The notes below the pieces were generated by a model that was not told the DNA's origin, made no database searches, and was given only the letters and a program-made list of their open reading frames with translations. From Eudromia elegans (lineage: Eukaryota; Chordata; Aves; Tinamiformes; Tinamidae): a stretch of DNA of 64,000 bases. The stretch is from the NCBI GenBank assembly GCA_003342815.1, contig PTEX01000301.1, positions 68,268-132,267 on the forward strand. The letters are read 5' to 3'. A program made the translations under genes and the position numbers. Below are positions 49,033-60,100 of the stretch, one piece after another (position 1 is the first letter of the stretch; the number at the start of each line of letters is the position of its first letter).

Positions 49033-49108
49033 CTTGGGAGAGGAGGAGCGCGGCCATCCCGGCGAAGATAACCCACGAGACGGGGGGCTGCGCGCTCGCC
49101 TGGGCCAT
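49033..49108 (-). CDS. NTM: Neurotrimin (CEPU-1) first coding exon, signal peptide
   Basis: This is the signal-peptide exon of an IgLON cell-adhesion protein. Seen: ATG at 49108-49106 in a strong Kozak context (GCC before it, G at +4), 25 codons, then one base of a split codon before a GT donor. A basic n-region is absent; the hydrophobic stretch WVIFAGMAALLL follows a short polar, proline-containing start. The core SWVIFAGMAALLLSQ plus a split Gly aligns with SWAIFTGLAALCLFQ-G of the alternative human NTM first exon, as remembered. The matching alternative OPCML exon fits less well. An in-frame TGA at 49159-49157 and the lack of any in-frame ATG in between fix the start. Known of the family: NTM is a GPI-anchored neuronal surface protein with three Ig domains, acting in homophilic and heterophilic IgLON adhesion and neurite growth. 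The remaining exons lie outside the window. The phase-1 end suits joining to the VPVRSG-type exon 2. A different IgLON paralogue is the main alternative. Confidence 0.82.
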
Positions 49109-49264
49109 GGCCACCGGCACCGCGGGCTGCGGCGCTGCCCGCCTGCCCCCCGTGTGTCACTGCCCGGCGCGGGGAGCCTTAAAATCCAGCGTTTCCCGGA
49201 GCGAGCGGGGAAAAAAAAATGTATAGAATAATAATAATAATGTTAAAAAGGGGAAAAAAAAAGT
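49109..49264 (-). promoter_or_regulatory. NTM: 5' UTR and proximal promoter of NTM exon 1
   Basis: This stretch directly upstream of the ATG is GC-rich for about 95 bases and then changes abruptly to A/T-rich sequence with a TTTTTTTTT run and a (ATT)n run before the gap. An in-frame stop at 49159-49157 marks it as untranslated in the exon frame. A TTTTAAGG word (49184-49179 on the minus strand) lies about 70 bases before the ATG and could act as a weak TATA-like element; this is inference. The true transcription start cannot be read from the sequence, and the 305-N gap hides what lies further upstream. Confidence 0.45.
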
Positions 49265-49569
49265 NNNNNNNNNNNNNNNNNNNNNNNNNNNNNNNNNNNN
49301 NNNNNNNNNNNNNNNNNNNNNNNNNNNNNNNNNNNNNNNNNNNNNNNNNNNNNNNNNNNNNNNNNNNNNNNNNNNNNNNNNNNNNNNNNNNNNNNNNNNN
49401 NNNNNNNNNNNNNNNNNNNNNNNNNNNNNNNNNNNNNNNNNNNNNNNNNNNNNNNNNNNNNNNNNNNNNNNNNNNNNNNNNNNNNNNNNNNNNNNNNNNN
49501 NNNNNNNNNNNNNNNNNNNNNNNNNNNNNNNNNNNNNNNNNNNNNNNNNNNNNNNNNNNNNNNNNNNNN
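49265..49569. other. Assembly gap, 305 N
   Basis: A run of 305 N between the A/T-rich edge of the NTM promoter and the start of the GCAAG-word minisatellite. The gap probably marks extra copies of the array or another GC-extreme stretch that did not assemble, so the distance between promoter and array is uncertain. Confidence 0.99.
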
Positions 49570-49599
49570 CGCCCACGGTGGGCCCCGAACGGCCGCGGG

Positions 49600-50640
49600 G
49601 CACGCGAGCCGGAGGGCGAGCGGGAGGGCGAGAGAACAAGCGTGCAAGAGCGTGCAAGAGAACGAGCGTGCAAGAGCGTGCAAGCAGGCGAGCAAGTGTG
49701 CGGCAAGCGAGCAAAGCCAGCGAGCAAGAGAACAAGCGTGCAAGAGCGTGCAAGCAGGCGAGCAAACGTGCAGCAAGCGTGCAAGAGCGTGCAAGCAGGC
49801 GAGTAAGTGTGCAGCAAGCGAGCAACTGTGAGAGCAAGAAAACAAGCGTGCAAGAGCGTGCAAGCAGGCGAGCAAAGCCAGCGAGCAAGAGAACAAGCGT
49901 GCAAGAGCATGCAAGCAGGCGAGCAAATGTGCAGCAAGCAAGCAAAGCCAGCAAGCATGAGAACAAGCGTGCAAGAGTGTGCAAGCAGGCAAGCGTGCAG
50001 CAAGCAAGTGTGAGACCAAGAAAATAAGCTTGCAAGAGCATGCAAGCAGGCGAGCAAGCGTGCAGCAAGCGAGCAAAGCCAGCAAGCAAGAGAACAAGCG
50101 TGCAAGAGTGTGCAAGCAGGCGAGCAAACGGGCAGCAAGCGTGAGAGCAAGAAAACAAGCATGCAAGAGCGTGCAAGCAGGTGAGCAAGCATGCAAGAGC
50201 ATGCAAGCAAAGCCAGCAAGAGGACAAGTGTGCAAGAGCGTGCAAGCAGGCAAGACTGCAAGCAGGCAAGACAGCAAGCATGCAAGAGCGTGCAAGCAGG
50301 CGAGCAAGCATGCAAGAGCATGCAAGCAGGCAGGTGAGCAAGAGAACAAGCGTGCAAGCAGGCGAGCAAGAGCGTGGCAAGAGAAGAAGCGCGCAAGCAA
50401 GAGAGCAAGCACGTGCAAGCCGGAGAGCAAGCACACACAAGCACACGGCAAGCAACCAAGCGTGCAAAAAGGCGAACAAGCACATGCAAACAGGTGAGCA
50501 AGTATGCAGCAAGCCAGTCAGTGTGAAAACAGGTGAGCAAGCACGTGCAAACAGGCCAGTAAGCATGCAGCAAGCGAGCAAGCGCATGCAAACAGGTGAG
50601 CAAGAGTGCGGCACGCCAGCAAGTGCACAGCAAGTAATCC
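49600..50640. repeat. Minisatellite C, GCAAG/GAGCAA words
   Basis: About a kilobase built from a few short words in changing order: GTGCAAGAGCGTGCAAGCAG, GCGAGCAAGC, GTGCAGCAAGC, AAAGCCAGC and AAGAGAACAAGC. Composite units recur at irregular spacing of about 50 to 110 bases and decay towards 50640. The plus strand is rich in A, G and C and very poor in T. The minus strand therefore lacks stop codons and reads as LLACLHALARLFSC-type residues in every frame. The array lies immediately upstream of the NTM promoter, and its edge falls in the 305-N gap. Confidence 0.93.
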
Positions 50641-50649
50641 AGGGCACAA

Positions 50650-50903
50650 CTGGGCATGGGGGTGCATGGCAAGGGACCAAGCGTGTGCAACGCCTGCCAC
50701 GCTGCTCCTGAAGCTCGTCGCAGCCAGGACCTGAGTTTGTGTCCCCCCCGCCAGCATTTCTCTAGCACGCCAAATATTAGAGGCACCAACCCCAGGAGCC
50801 CCCCGCGAGCTGATGCAAGCGCGATAAATAATAATATCTGGTTAAATATTCATCATTAGCGGCCAGGGTGCCTCGCTTTGCTGCTTGAGGTGACTCACGG
50901 CTC

Positions 50904-50951
<48 letters not shown>

Positions 50952-51725
50952 AAATAGAAAAAAAAGATATCTTGGCATTTTATATTTGCTCTTCATCAGA
51001 GGCTTCCAAAAATCTGAGCTGTTCACTTTGCAATTCAGAAGGGGATTTGGCTGCGAAGTCTTGGAAAAATCCAGCTGCGTTTCTCTCTGTTCCCTCTGTC
51101 GCTGCCACCCCAGAGAGACCCTCCGAATGAGACACGGGCCACCAAACGTGCCTGAGAACGGTGGGAAACAACAGGCTCCAAGGGGGCCGCATTGATGGGG
51201 CTGAGGATAACCCCACGAACGTGAGGAGCTGCAGCAGGGCAGGGATCAGCAGCTGGGAATGCCATAGCCTTGAGAGCCCCGGCTGCCTGGCACAAGGACA
51301 TGCCACCCGAGGGCCTGCCCACAACGTCCCCTGCACCAGGGAGGACCGCCTTGGGCAAGGAGCTCCTCCAGCAGCCCTGTGTCTAGAACGTTATGGGCTT
51401 ATATGGACCCACCAGCCCACGCTGACTTGCTCCTCCAACCCATGCGAGTATCTCAAGGGTCCCCAAGTGCCTCCCTTATCTCCAGCTGATGGAAAACGCT
51501 CTCAGTAAGAGGCGGCAGCTCCTCATCCTCCCCAGCTCTCCGTTTCTCCGCCCATCTTCCCACCACTCCCGAATTGGACTGGAGCCACCCAGCCCGCTTA
51601 CGCCAGCACCCAACGGGCTTCGCTCGGCTCGCTTTGAACCCAAAACCTCCCCATGCATCCGCCTAAGTGCAATTCAGAGCGAGGCCATAGGCGCTTCCAA
51701 AGGGCTCGCTCCGTGTGTTATTAAT
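50650..51725. other. Upstream noncoding stretch
   Basis: A short AT-rich block at 50818-50862 (GATAAATAATAATATCTGG, TAAATATTCATCATTAGC) precedes the poly-A tract. 51000-51480 is CpG-poor and featureless. No exon recognised. Confidence 0.4.
50907..50947. repeat. 41-base poly-A tract
   Basis: Forty-one consecutive A followed by GGCAAAATAGAAAAAAAAGA. It is long for a plain microsatellite in a bird. No retrocopy body or AATAAA at the usual distance is visible upstream, so its origin as a retroposition tail is unproven; the length may also be affected by sequencing. Confidence 0.9.
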
Positions 51726-52095
51726 CCGCGCTCTCCTTGTCCTATTTTCCCAGCGCACCGGAGCGGCTCCGGAGGAGCTCTGCGGAACATCAACATTCCC
51801 CGTCGGGAAGGAGCGGGGGGGCGACGAGAGGACGGGCGGCAAATAAGCGCCTGGTACCCGTTCCGCTCGCGCAGCCCTACGCGGCGCGCCGATGCGAGCG
51901 CGCCGATAGCAGCGCTCCGCAGCCCCGCGATACGGCCACGCGACGGGAAGGTATTGATTGGAAAGAACGCACAGGGACGACAGGGCCGGGGAGGGGGACA
52001 GGGGCCACCGCTGCTTCCCCCGTGCGTCGGGTTGCGGGAGAAGCCAGGCGGGATTTCCCTGCGGCAGAGACTTCCGCAAGGTTTTAGGCCATTTT
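51726..52095. promoter_or_regulatory. Upstream CpG island
   Basis: CpG-dense (ACGCGGCGCGCCGATGCGAG, CGCGATACGGCCACGCGACG), about 2.6 to 3 kb upstream of the NTM ATG. No first exon was recognised, though AAG-GTATTG at about 51950 is a weak plus-strand donor-like word. Possible alternative or bidirectional promoter. Confidence 0.45.
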
Positions 52096-55000
52096 CTGCC
52101 AGATGAGACATGCAAAGACAACACGACATCTATTTAAAAAAAAATAAAAAAGGGCAGGAAAAACGGCACGCTGCTTTGGAAGGAAACCTCCGCTCGCTTC
52201 TAAAGGAGCGTTGTGACCTTGCTCAACGGCACCGCGTAACATTTAACAGCCTTTTTCTTTTGCTGAAGTTGACACACTCCCAGGCGTGGGCTTATTCCGC
52301 TGACGTTTTTCCATCGGGAAATGCCGTATTTCGCTGGATTCGTCGGCCCTACCTACCCATACCTATAATTACTGGATGCACTACCCCGCCGCTCGCCAGC
52401 TTTTGCTACGATCTCGCTTCCATTACGCTCAATCCGGTGCGGACGCCCAACAAGAACGTAACGCGGATCCTCCCTTGAAGGCTTCAAGCCAAACCAGAGA
52501 AGGGTGTCGAGAGGAAACTACTTGTTTTATGGATAGGGAAGCTAGAGAAGGGATAAGTCCTCAAGTCAGGATGGGAATTTCCATTGACATGAGGATTTTC
52601 CTGCCCTACGTGGGCATCCTTCTCCAGGTGGGACGCGCTCCCAAGGCAGAGCCCGTGCACAACCGGCCACCGGGCTCTGCTCCTTTAATCGCTCCTCCTC
52701 CAAGCAAGGAGAGCCCAAACGGAGCGCCTGCACCAGGGAAGGACGCCTATAAGTTATTCATAAGTTCAGACTCAAGCTCCTCTGGTGCTTTCGCTCCACG
52801 ACACCTTCAAAACATATTATTCATCTATTTTTTTCCTTTCCCCCCACCTCTCCCTCCCTCCTCCGGGACGAGGGATGGTAATTGTAGCAAATACATCACT
52901 GCCAAGGCGGCCTCGGCACCTGCTCGGCTCTCCCGAGGAAGCGCCGACGGAGAAGGACGGGATCCCAGGGGATCCCAGCCATTCCCGCCGCTGCCCACTC
53001 CCTATTTTAGCGAGCGCTAAGCGCCCCAATGGAGCATTCACTGCATCTAACCCCCTTAATGCCAACAGCCCTTAAAGTCACCCCCGTCTTCCAAGGCGGT
53101 GGACACCCTGGGCAAGGGCAGAGCCGCTTCCCGCGCCGGAGCGGGAAGCGCAATTCCCAGGCGGAGCGTTTATCGCGGCTCGCCGCCTGCGGCCCGCGCT
53201 TCCCGCTGATTAAATGTCTATTTACCCATGCGTGACAGGGAGCCCACCTGGGGATGAGGCCGTGCAAGATGCTGCAAAGGGATCGGCCGTTTCCGAGAGG
53301 ATGCCAAAACCCCTCCGTATTCCCGCCCGCAGGAGCGCGTCGGGATCTGAGGCCCAACACAAAAGCGCCGCAGGAAAAGAGCAGGGCCGCGACAGGGAGA
53401 CGAGCGACGCGTTTGAACCTGGCGGGAGCAAAGCGGCTGCCAGCAAAAACACCGGGAAGAACAGGCAGAGCCAAGGGCGAAAGGCGGGGACGTTCTGGGA
53501 GCTGCCACTCCGGGAGAAACGGGGTTTTCCGAGCCGGGGACACACACTCGGTGACAGCGGAGCCTGGGAAAACAGGGCAGGGAAATAAGGACGCTTGCTG
53601 GGGGAGGAAGGGTGAGGAACACGAGGCAATCAAGGCTGCGGTGATGGAAGGAGGAGAGAAGGAGAAATTTTAGGGAAACGCAAGCCCGTATGGGTGTGCA
53701 CAAGGGTGAGGAATCTCCAAAGATTTCACGCTGTATCTCAGGGAATTCCAAAGCTTCTCCCCTAACAATGCAAGGGGTGAGAGTAAATGAAAGCCATCAA
53801 AGCCTCCCAAAGCTCCCAACATCTCCAGGTTTGCAAAATCACTTCCAAGAGCTTCCCGGTGCGGATTAAACAGGGTCACCTAACGCCAGGCATCTCGAGC
53901 CAGATGAAACCTAAAACTCCCTGCGCCGCCAGCTTTGCACCACAAAACCCCCACCACGTAAATGCTTCTTTCCCACCCTTTTGAAACATAATTCGGACAC
54001 TTCAGAAACACATAAAGCCACAATCTGAACCACAAATCTGCTGTACCTGGGAGATGGCTTCACCTGGAGGCAATGGGACATCAGCAGATGGTGCCACATC
54101 CACATGGAGCTGCCCTGGAAGAGGAGGCTCCTTAAGGTGAGGGGCTGAGGCTCCAGCTGCATCTCGCTAGACCCATTAGTGGGAGAGCAAATCAGCTCTG
54201 GGGAAGCCAAGCAGTGAAAATAGGACCCAACCCCCCCAAAATAAAGTGGAGAAGAAAAACAGACTGTGCCGGGATGCAGATCGTCCCCACCTGGAGCCCT
54301 GAGGCCACCTGGAGCCTCAGGCTGCCCCCAAAACACCCTCCTTCGGGGCCAAACCACCACAATTCACAGCAAGGTATTATTATTAACGCTGCGGCTTGTG
54401 TGCCAGGAGCATCTCGGGCACCATCAGGACACAGCAGCGTCACTGCCGTGACACCAACCAAGGCGGCTTCCACCTTGTGCCCGCCCCGTCTGAGACACCA
54501 AAGCCCACAAATAACCAACGGGGTTCGTAGCAAAAGCTCCTCTGGAGGCTCCCAGGTGCTCGGGCGGTGGCAAACGGGCACCTCGTTCATTAACAGAAAC
54601 GCAACTTTACATCTAACAGGGTCCCTGGGGCTTCACGGGGACCTCGCTAAGCGATGACAGGGACAGGGACGAGCGCCTCGTCCCGAGCCCCAAAACCGCT
54701 CCGCTTTGTACGAGGCACCAGTAAATTAAACCCATCCATCTCGGCGCTGTGCACGGGGGAACCGCTTCCACCCTACCCAGAAGTTCCTGACAATCAACCT
54801 AATTTACTTCAATAATAAACGAAAAGGGGAGTTTTCTTTTATAACAGCAATCAGGGACGAGCGCCACGGTGCCTTTTTTGTGTGTGGGGGTTTTTTTTTC
54901 CTCTCTCTTTTTTTTTTTTTTTTTTAAAGCAAACCCCATTCCACTCATTCCCTTTAAATAAAACGCTTCCTTTATCTATTATTCAGCCGAGGCGCAGGAG

Positions 55001-56875
55001 GAGGACACGGGAGACGGGGGAAGCGCGCCGTTTGTTTCTGACGTCTCCGCAATTGGGTTTTATTTGGAAAAAAAGACAAAACCACACGGAGCTTGGGGGC
55101 TCGATAGTCCAGAGCGTGGCGCTTCTCCTGCCTTTATGATCTTATAACGTTGCTCATGGCTCTGGGGCCTACGAGTGACTTGCAGCCTAGCTGGGGCTGC
55201 TCGTACGTTGCAAGACCAATAGAGCTGCATCCCTTCTCCCGGCCACCTACCAACAGGACCAAAACGATGCGGAAAACCAACGTGCGCCCGGGACAAACCT
55301 GCCCGGGTTGAAGCTGTTACGAGAGGAGCAGACCTGAGACTCAAAAGCAGCCTCTAGTTTGAGAGGCCGGCGCTTTTTCCAGCCTCCGGGCCCTCCGCTT
55401 GCCCATCCAAAAGGCCGTTGGTTGCAATTCTGGAACCCAAGCACCTTTTTGTAGCAGCCCTTCCATGTTACTTTAGCAGCTGCTGTCTTGCAGGCTGCTG
55501 GAGGACGAGATTAATGCTTTAATTATCGCAGCTGAGAGGCGGGAGGGCTGAGCGTGCCCGTGCTATACGGCCCTGGCTCCCGGCGTTGCTGGATCTGGAG
55601 GGAGCACGCGCTAAAATCAAGCTGGAATCCAAGCGAGGGATAAAACCGGAGAAAGAAGGAAGGCGGTAATCAGAATAATGGGAGTTTAATGCCCAATATC
55701 TCACTACCAGCTGGGGCTGGAAATTACAGCTCCGTGTTGGATGCGAGCGGGGGAATCTTGTCATGCAAAAAACGTCTCTCTCTCCCAGTTTTCCAGCCCT
55801 GGTATTCCAGGAACTATTAGAGAGCAGAGCCACGCGCATCCATCCTCCCTTGGACCGTTTCATAGGTCCATCCAAGAGGTGGCCGAGGAGGACCAAGAGC
55901 AGAACCTGGATGGATTCCCATGTCCTTCATCTGCAGAGTCTCCATCGCGCCGGGCAGCTCCCGTATGGGCTGGACCACGCACATCCTCTCCCAACCTCTC
56001 TTCTCTCCCCTTCCTCCCCGTTATCCTTCTGCCTCCTCTGGACCTGTTTTTCTCTCATCTCTCCCCCTCCCCGCTGCTTAGGAGGAGATCAATGTCCTGG
56101 GAATGCTGACGTGGGAATGCAGCCCATCTCTTTGAGAGACTTCCCGCTAATCAGCTTGGACAGCTTCCCATTTCCCCCCCTGCCCGCCGACACGCGATTC
56201 CCTCCTCCGGCTGCAGCACTCCCACGTTCGCCGCTTCCCGGAGCACAGCTGGAAGAGCAGGAATGGTGCAAAAGGGCCTTTCCTCAGGGCCGCTCGTCAA
56301 GCTGGTGGCAGCGAATGCAGTGACAGGAGGCGCCCGACACCTTCGTGCCCTTCCGAGATGCCTCCCGGCTCTCTCGGCACGCTCCGGAGCGAGCAAGGAA
56401 GCAGCATTGCCGCCGGGCTCGGGAGACACCGCGCTCGACCCTCATCCTCCGCTTAATTAATAGCACGGGTGTTAATCCACGGCCTTTTATTCAGGCGTGC
56501 ACCTTCGTCAGGGGTGCCCGCGTTAATCACCCGCCTCGGCTCCAATAACGGCGCTGACGACGCTCCGAGCCAGCTCCGGCCTGTAAAACATATTTCCCCG
56601 ATGTGTGTTGGATAATTCCAGGAGAATTCAGAACATCCATTAGCGGCGGCTGCGGGATGCCAAAGGGGCGCAGCGGATGCTGCGTGCGGGTTGGCACCGA
56701 CCTGTTGTCCCCCCATCGCCGCCACCACGGCGAGCCCCGAGATGCCACCATGGCACAAAACGGGCAAGAAACGGTCCTTGCCCTGCAGCGGTCACAAACC
56801 CGGTGAGAAAGGATGGGGAAAATCAAGTCTATAGAGAGGGCTCGACGCTGCTTCGAGCTCCAATGTCCCAAATGG
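52096..56875. other. Upstream noncoding stretch
   Basis: 52225-52460 is AT-richer with retained CpGs and may be regulatory. A poly-T and CT-rich run lies at 54890-54926. 54000-54360 is CpG-poor. 54715-54860 is AT-rich (CAACCTAATTTACTTCAATA). No gene recognised. Confidence 0.4.
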
Positions 56876-56879
56876 CACC

Positions 56880-57110
56880 GCCAGGCCGCTAGAACCGTGA
56901 ATTATCGCTCCGTTCCCGAGCCGCGGGGTACGGCAGATAACCGCCTCGTCCCCGCGCCCGCCGCGGCTTCCAAATGTTGTTTCTGGGACAATATTTACCC
57001 TTTTAATGAAGCGGCGGCGGCTCGGGAGGTCAGAGGCGCGCGCGCCGCAATCAGCTCCCTCGCCGGCGCCCGCTCAATGGGGCTCTGATTGCAGATGCCA
57101 ATCAGCCCGC
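56880..57110. promoter_or_regulatory. Upstream CpG island with CCAAT words
   Basis: CpG-dense (GCCGCGGGGTACGGC, GAGGCGCGCGCGCCGCAATC) with a canonical NF-Y-type CCAATCAG at 57098-57105 and an opposed CTGATTG at 57085. An ACAATATTTACCC (forkhead-like) word lies inside. It has promoter or enhancer character, but no exon is recognised. Confidence 0.42.
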
Positions 57111-57114
57111 GCCA

Positions 57115-60100
57115 CTTCCCTGCCTATTTGGGCAATTAAAACATAAAGGCGCCTTTTTTTTTCCCCCATCGCTGCATTTGAGGGCGTCGATACAACATCA
57201 TCTCGCGGGCGGCGAGCCGGCAGATCCCACAGATCCAAAACAGGGATGAGGGATGTTGCTTGCTGCTCCAAAAAAACCCCACCTCATTCCTCTTATTAGG
57301 CCTCTGCAAACCGGTCACTTCATTCTCCCCCTGCACAACCAGGAACGCTTACAGTGGCTGCTGAGCACGGACCATCTGAGCAGCGGCATATGAAGTATAT
57401 TTAAATAGGAAACGGGGCTATTAAGGCACTTAACAATATGGCAGGAGCCGGAGCAGCGCAGGAGTCCATAATTCGCTTTAAAAATATTGAAAATGATCCT
57501 AATTTCCCGATTATCATAATGAAAACCCGGGGAGAGGAGCGGAAGGGCGGCGGGGAAGGGGCAAGGCGGGCGATGCAGACGCCGCCGGGATGCATCCCGC
57601 ATCTCCAAGCCAAGGGAGCATCAGGATAGCCATGGGTTTTCCCGGGAGCAGAGGGGACCAAGCTCCTGCATCCTCTGCCACTTTTTGCATGAGCATCCCT
57701 AAAACGTGCTCCCTATGGGCAGCTCTCAGGATGCTCCGTTCTTTTCCTTAGTCCTTTTGAGTCCCGCTTGCTTCGTTTTCCCTGCTCAAGGAGTTTCAGC
57801 ATCCTCACGGCCCTCTTCTCCCCCACTTTTGCAGCATGCGCCCTTTGCAAGGGCAACGAAACCCTTCCAACCACCAGAGTTTTCCAAGCCCTAAACCAAG
57901 GAATCGCTCATTCTGCCCGGGGGGAATTGCAGCTATTCCAGCCCTGGCAATTCCGCTGCTCCTAAGGCTTCCCGCGACATCCCGGAGCCCGGGCTCAATT
58001 GACAAGTCGTCTCCCCTGCCCTTGAAACTCCATTTGCCGCCGCTCACCTCATCTCAAATTAGCTCCCGAGCCCCCCAGGCCCTCGCTCCTCCTGCCAAAG
58101 CTGCCAAAAAGGGGCATTTTTTCCCCAAAATGGGATGCTCAGAGCAGCCCACCAGCACGGGGAGCTTTTCCCCCGCAGCACGCCATGCCAAACATAACTT
58201 TAAGCGAGTACAATAAAACATATTTTATTTTTACACTGGTTTATCCCCTTTTCCGCGCTCCCGAGGAGCGCCCCTCGGGGTCCCCAGGCCCCTTTTTGTC
58301 TTTGCAAGCTATTCGGAGGCAAAGGCTCCGCAAAGCGCTTCCCCGGCACCTCCACGCCAAGCAGATCACGCAGGGAAAATGGGCTTTGCAGGAATGCAGC
58401 GGATTGTTTCTGTCACACGAGGAAACACAACCAATAGAAATCGTTATGGATGAGTCATTGAGAGGGACCAAAAAGAGAAAAAAAAACACCTAAAATTAAC
58501 CTTCATCCATTTCCTTCCTCGCACGCGCGGGATGAGGATGGGGAGGAAGCACCAGGAGGACGCCGAGGGCCACGTGCCATTGCAAGCGGTGCAGGGATGA
58601 TTAAGTGCCGGCAACGCCTTTACCCAGCGGGGGATTAATTGCAAAGCGGGAAAGGAGGAAAGGCCGGGCCGAGGCCTAAATCCCGAGCTGGGAGCCGCCC
58701 CTGCCAGCGCCGGGAAATGGGAAAGGCTCCCGGGAAGCTCCGCGGCGCTGGGAAAGAGTCAAGGGGCACCGGCAGGAGCGAGCGCTGCGCCTGCATCCTT
58801 GGCATGTCCAGGATCCTGTTTTCCACCTTAACCTGGGAAAAACCCCATTTCCCACCTCCTCCAAAATAATATTTTTTCTTAAACAGAACTAATCTCTGAA
58901 ATATCCAAAATATCTCCCAGGTTTTGTTTTCCCCCTAAAACCCAGCTTGCTACCGGCTGCCCTAGCCGAGCCTACGTGCGAAACCATCCAAAGGGATTCG
59001 ACGTCATCGAAATAAAACATTCCGATGAAATTTTAAATGAGAAGAGGGCTGCGGTCCCATAAAAATGCTTCGATTTGGGCGAACCTCTATTTTCCTTTGG
59101 AAACGGATTCATTAGGAAGCGCTGCAACCCGCTCTAATCAAAACCGCTTTAGGCCTTTTTGAGAATTTCAGGCTCCGGCTCCACAACTTAATTTGGGTTG
59201 TAAAGCAGGGAGCCTTATGACACACGGCCGCGGCGAACGGCAACACGTTTTGACTCTGCAAACGCTTCAGCTCCGAGATATTAAATTAATCATACTGCGG
59301 GAGAACAATTTTAAAAAGTCCTTGTTTTCTTTTTTCCTCCCGAAACGTACCAAAAAAAAGTAGGCTCAAACTCATCTGAAGGCAGACGTTATAAATATAA
59401 TATAAGGTTGTCATCCTCGCGCTCGCGTTTTGCTAGCACCATCTCCACTTACCATTTCTTAGGGTTGCAATAGATGCAAAGAAAGGATGGAAGAAAATAA
59501 ATATATATGTATATATACAAGGGAGAGCAAAAGGGGAAGGAGAATAAGAGCATGGCTGGAAATGCTCTTTGCAACAAGAGCCCCATTCAGGCTCGCTTGT
59601 CTTTCCCTCCAGGGTTGGTTCTTGTTTCATTATAGATTAACACAGCATCTCTTCTCTCCAAATCGCCGCGGCCGTTTAAATGCATTTCAAAAGCCCGGAT
59701 TGATCCCCGGCCCGGTTGTAATCCGGGACGCCGGCGCCGCGGGGAAGGCGCCGCAGCCCTTGGCCGCGGCGGGGAGGAGGTGACTTGTGTCCTGATGGGA
59801 TAAATTCATTAGATAACAGGACCCGAGATAACTCGGCGAGGAAATGGGGTTGCGGCATCAGCCTCCGAGCTTGCAATAGGATAAAAGATGGGGAAAAAAA
59901 AAGGGGGATTTTGCAGAGGATGGAAAGGGCCACGTCCTGCAAGGGCCTCCTTGCTGCAGCACGGATAACGCGGCAATAGGGGCACTTGGGAGCTACTTTA
60001 TCCACAAGGAGCCCGCGGTGACATTATCTAATCGATACGGGGAGATGCACGGAGAGGCAGCCCGGCCACATCCATCCCCATCTCCTTCCCCCAATCCCAT

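Larger units (their letters stand above)
48590..49215. promoter_or_regulatory. CpG island over NTM exon 1
   Basis: CpG dinucleotides are dense and runs such as CCGCCGCAGGACGCGG are frequent from the end of the 53-bp minisatellite to the A/T-rich stretch before the gap. The island covers the signal-peptide exon and the start of intron 1, which is the usual placement for a vertebrate CpG-island promoter. The edges are approximate, judged by eye. Confidence 0.7.

Noticed and set aside
47710..49226. Overlapping frames of 280-412 codons on both strands
   Set aside because: They are produced by minisatellite B and the CpG island. Only the first 76 bases of the minus frame that begins near 49108 look like a real exon, ending at a splice donor.
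49157..50789. Minus-strand open frames of 400-536 codons rich in Leu, Ala, Cys and His
   Set aside because: They lie in minisatellite C and cross 305 N. All three frames are open because the minus strand has almost no A and so no stop codons. The residues are only the repeat translated.
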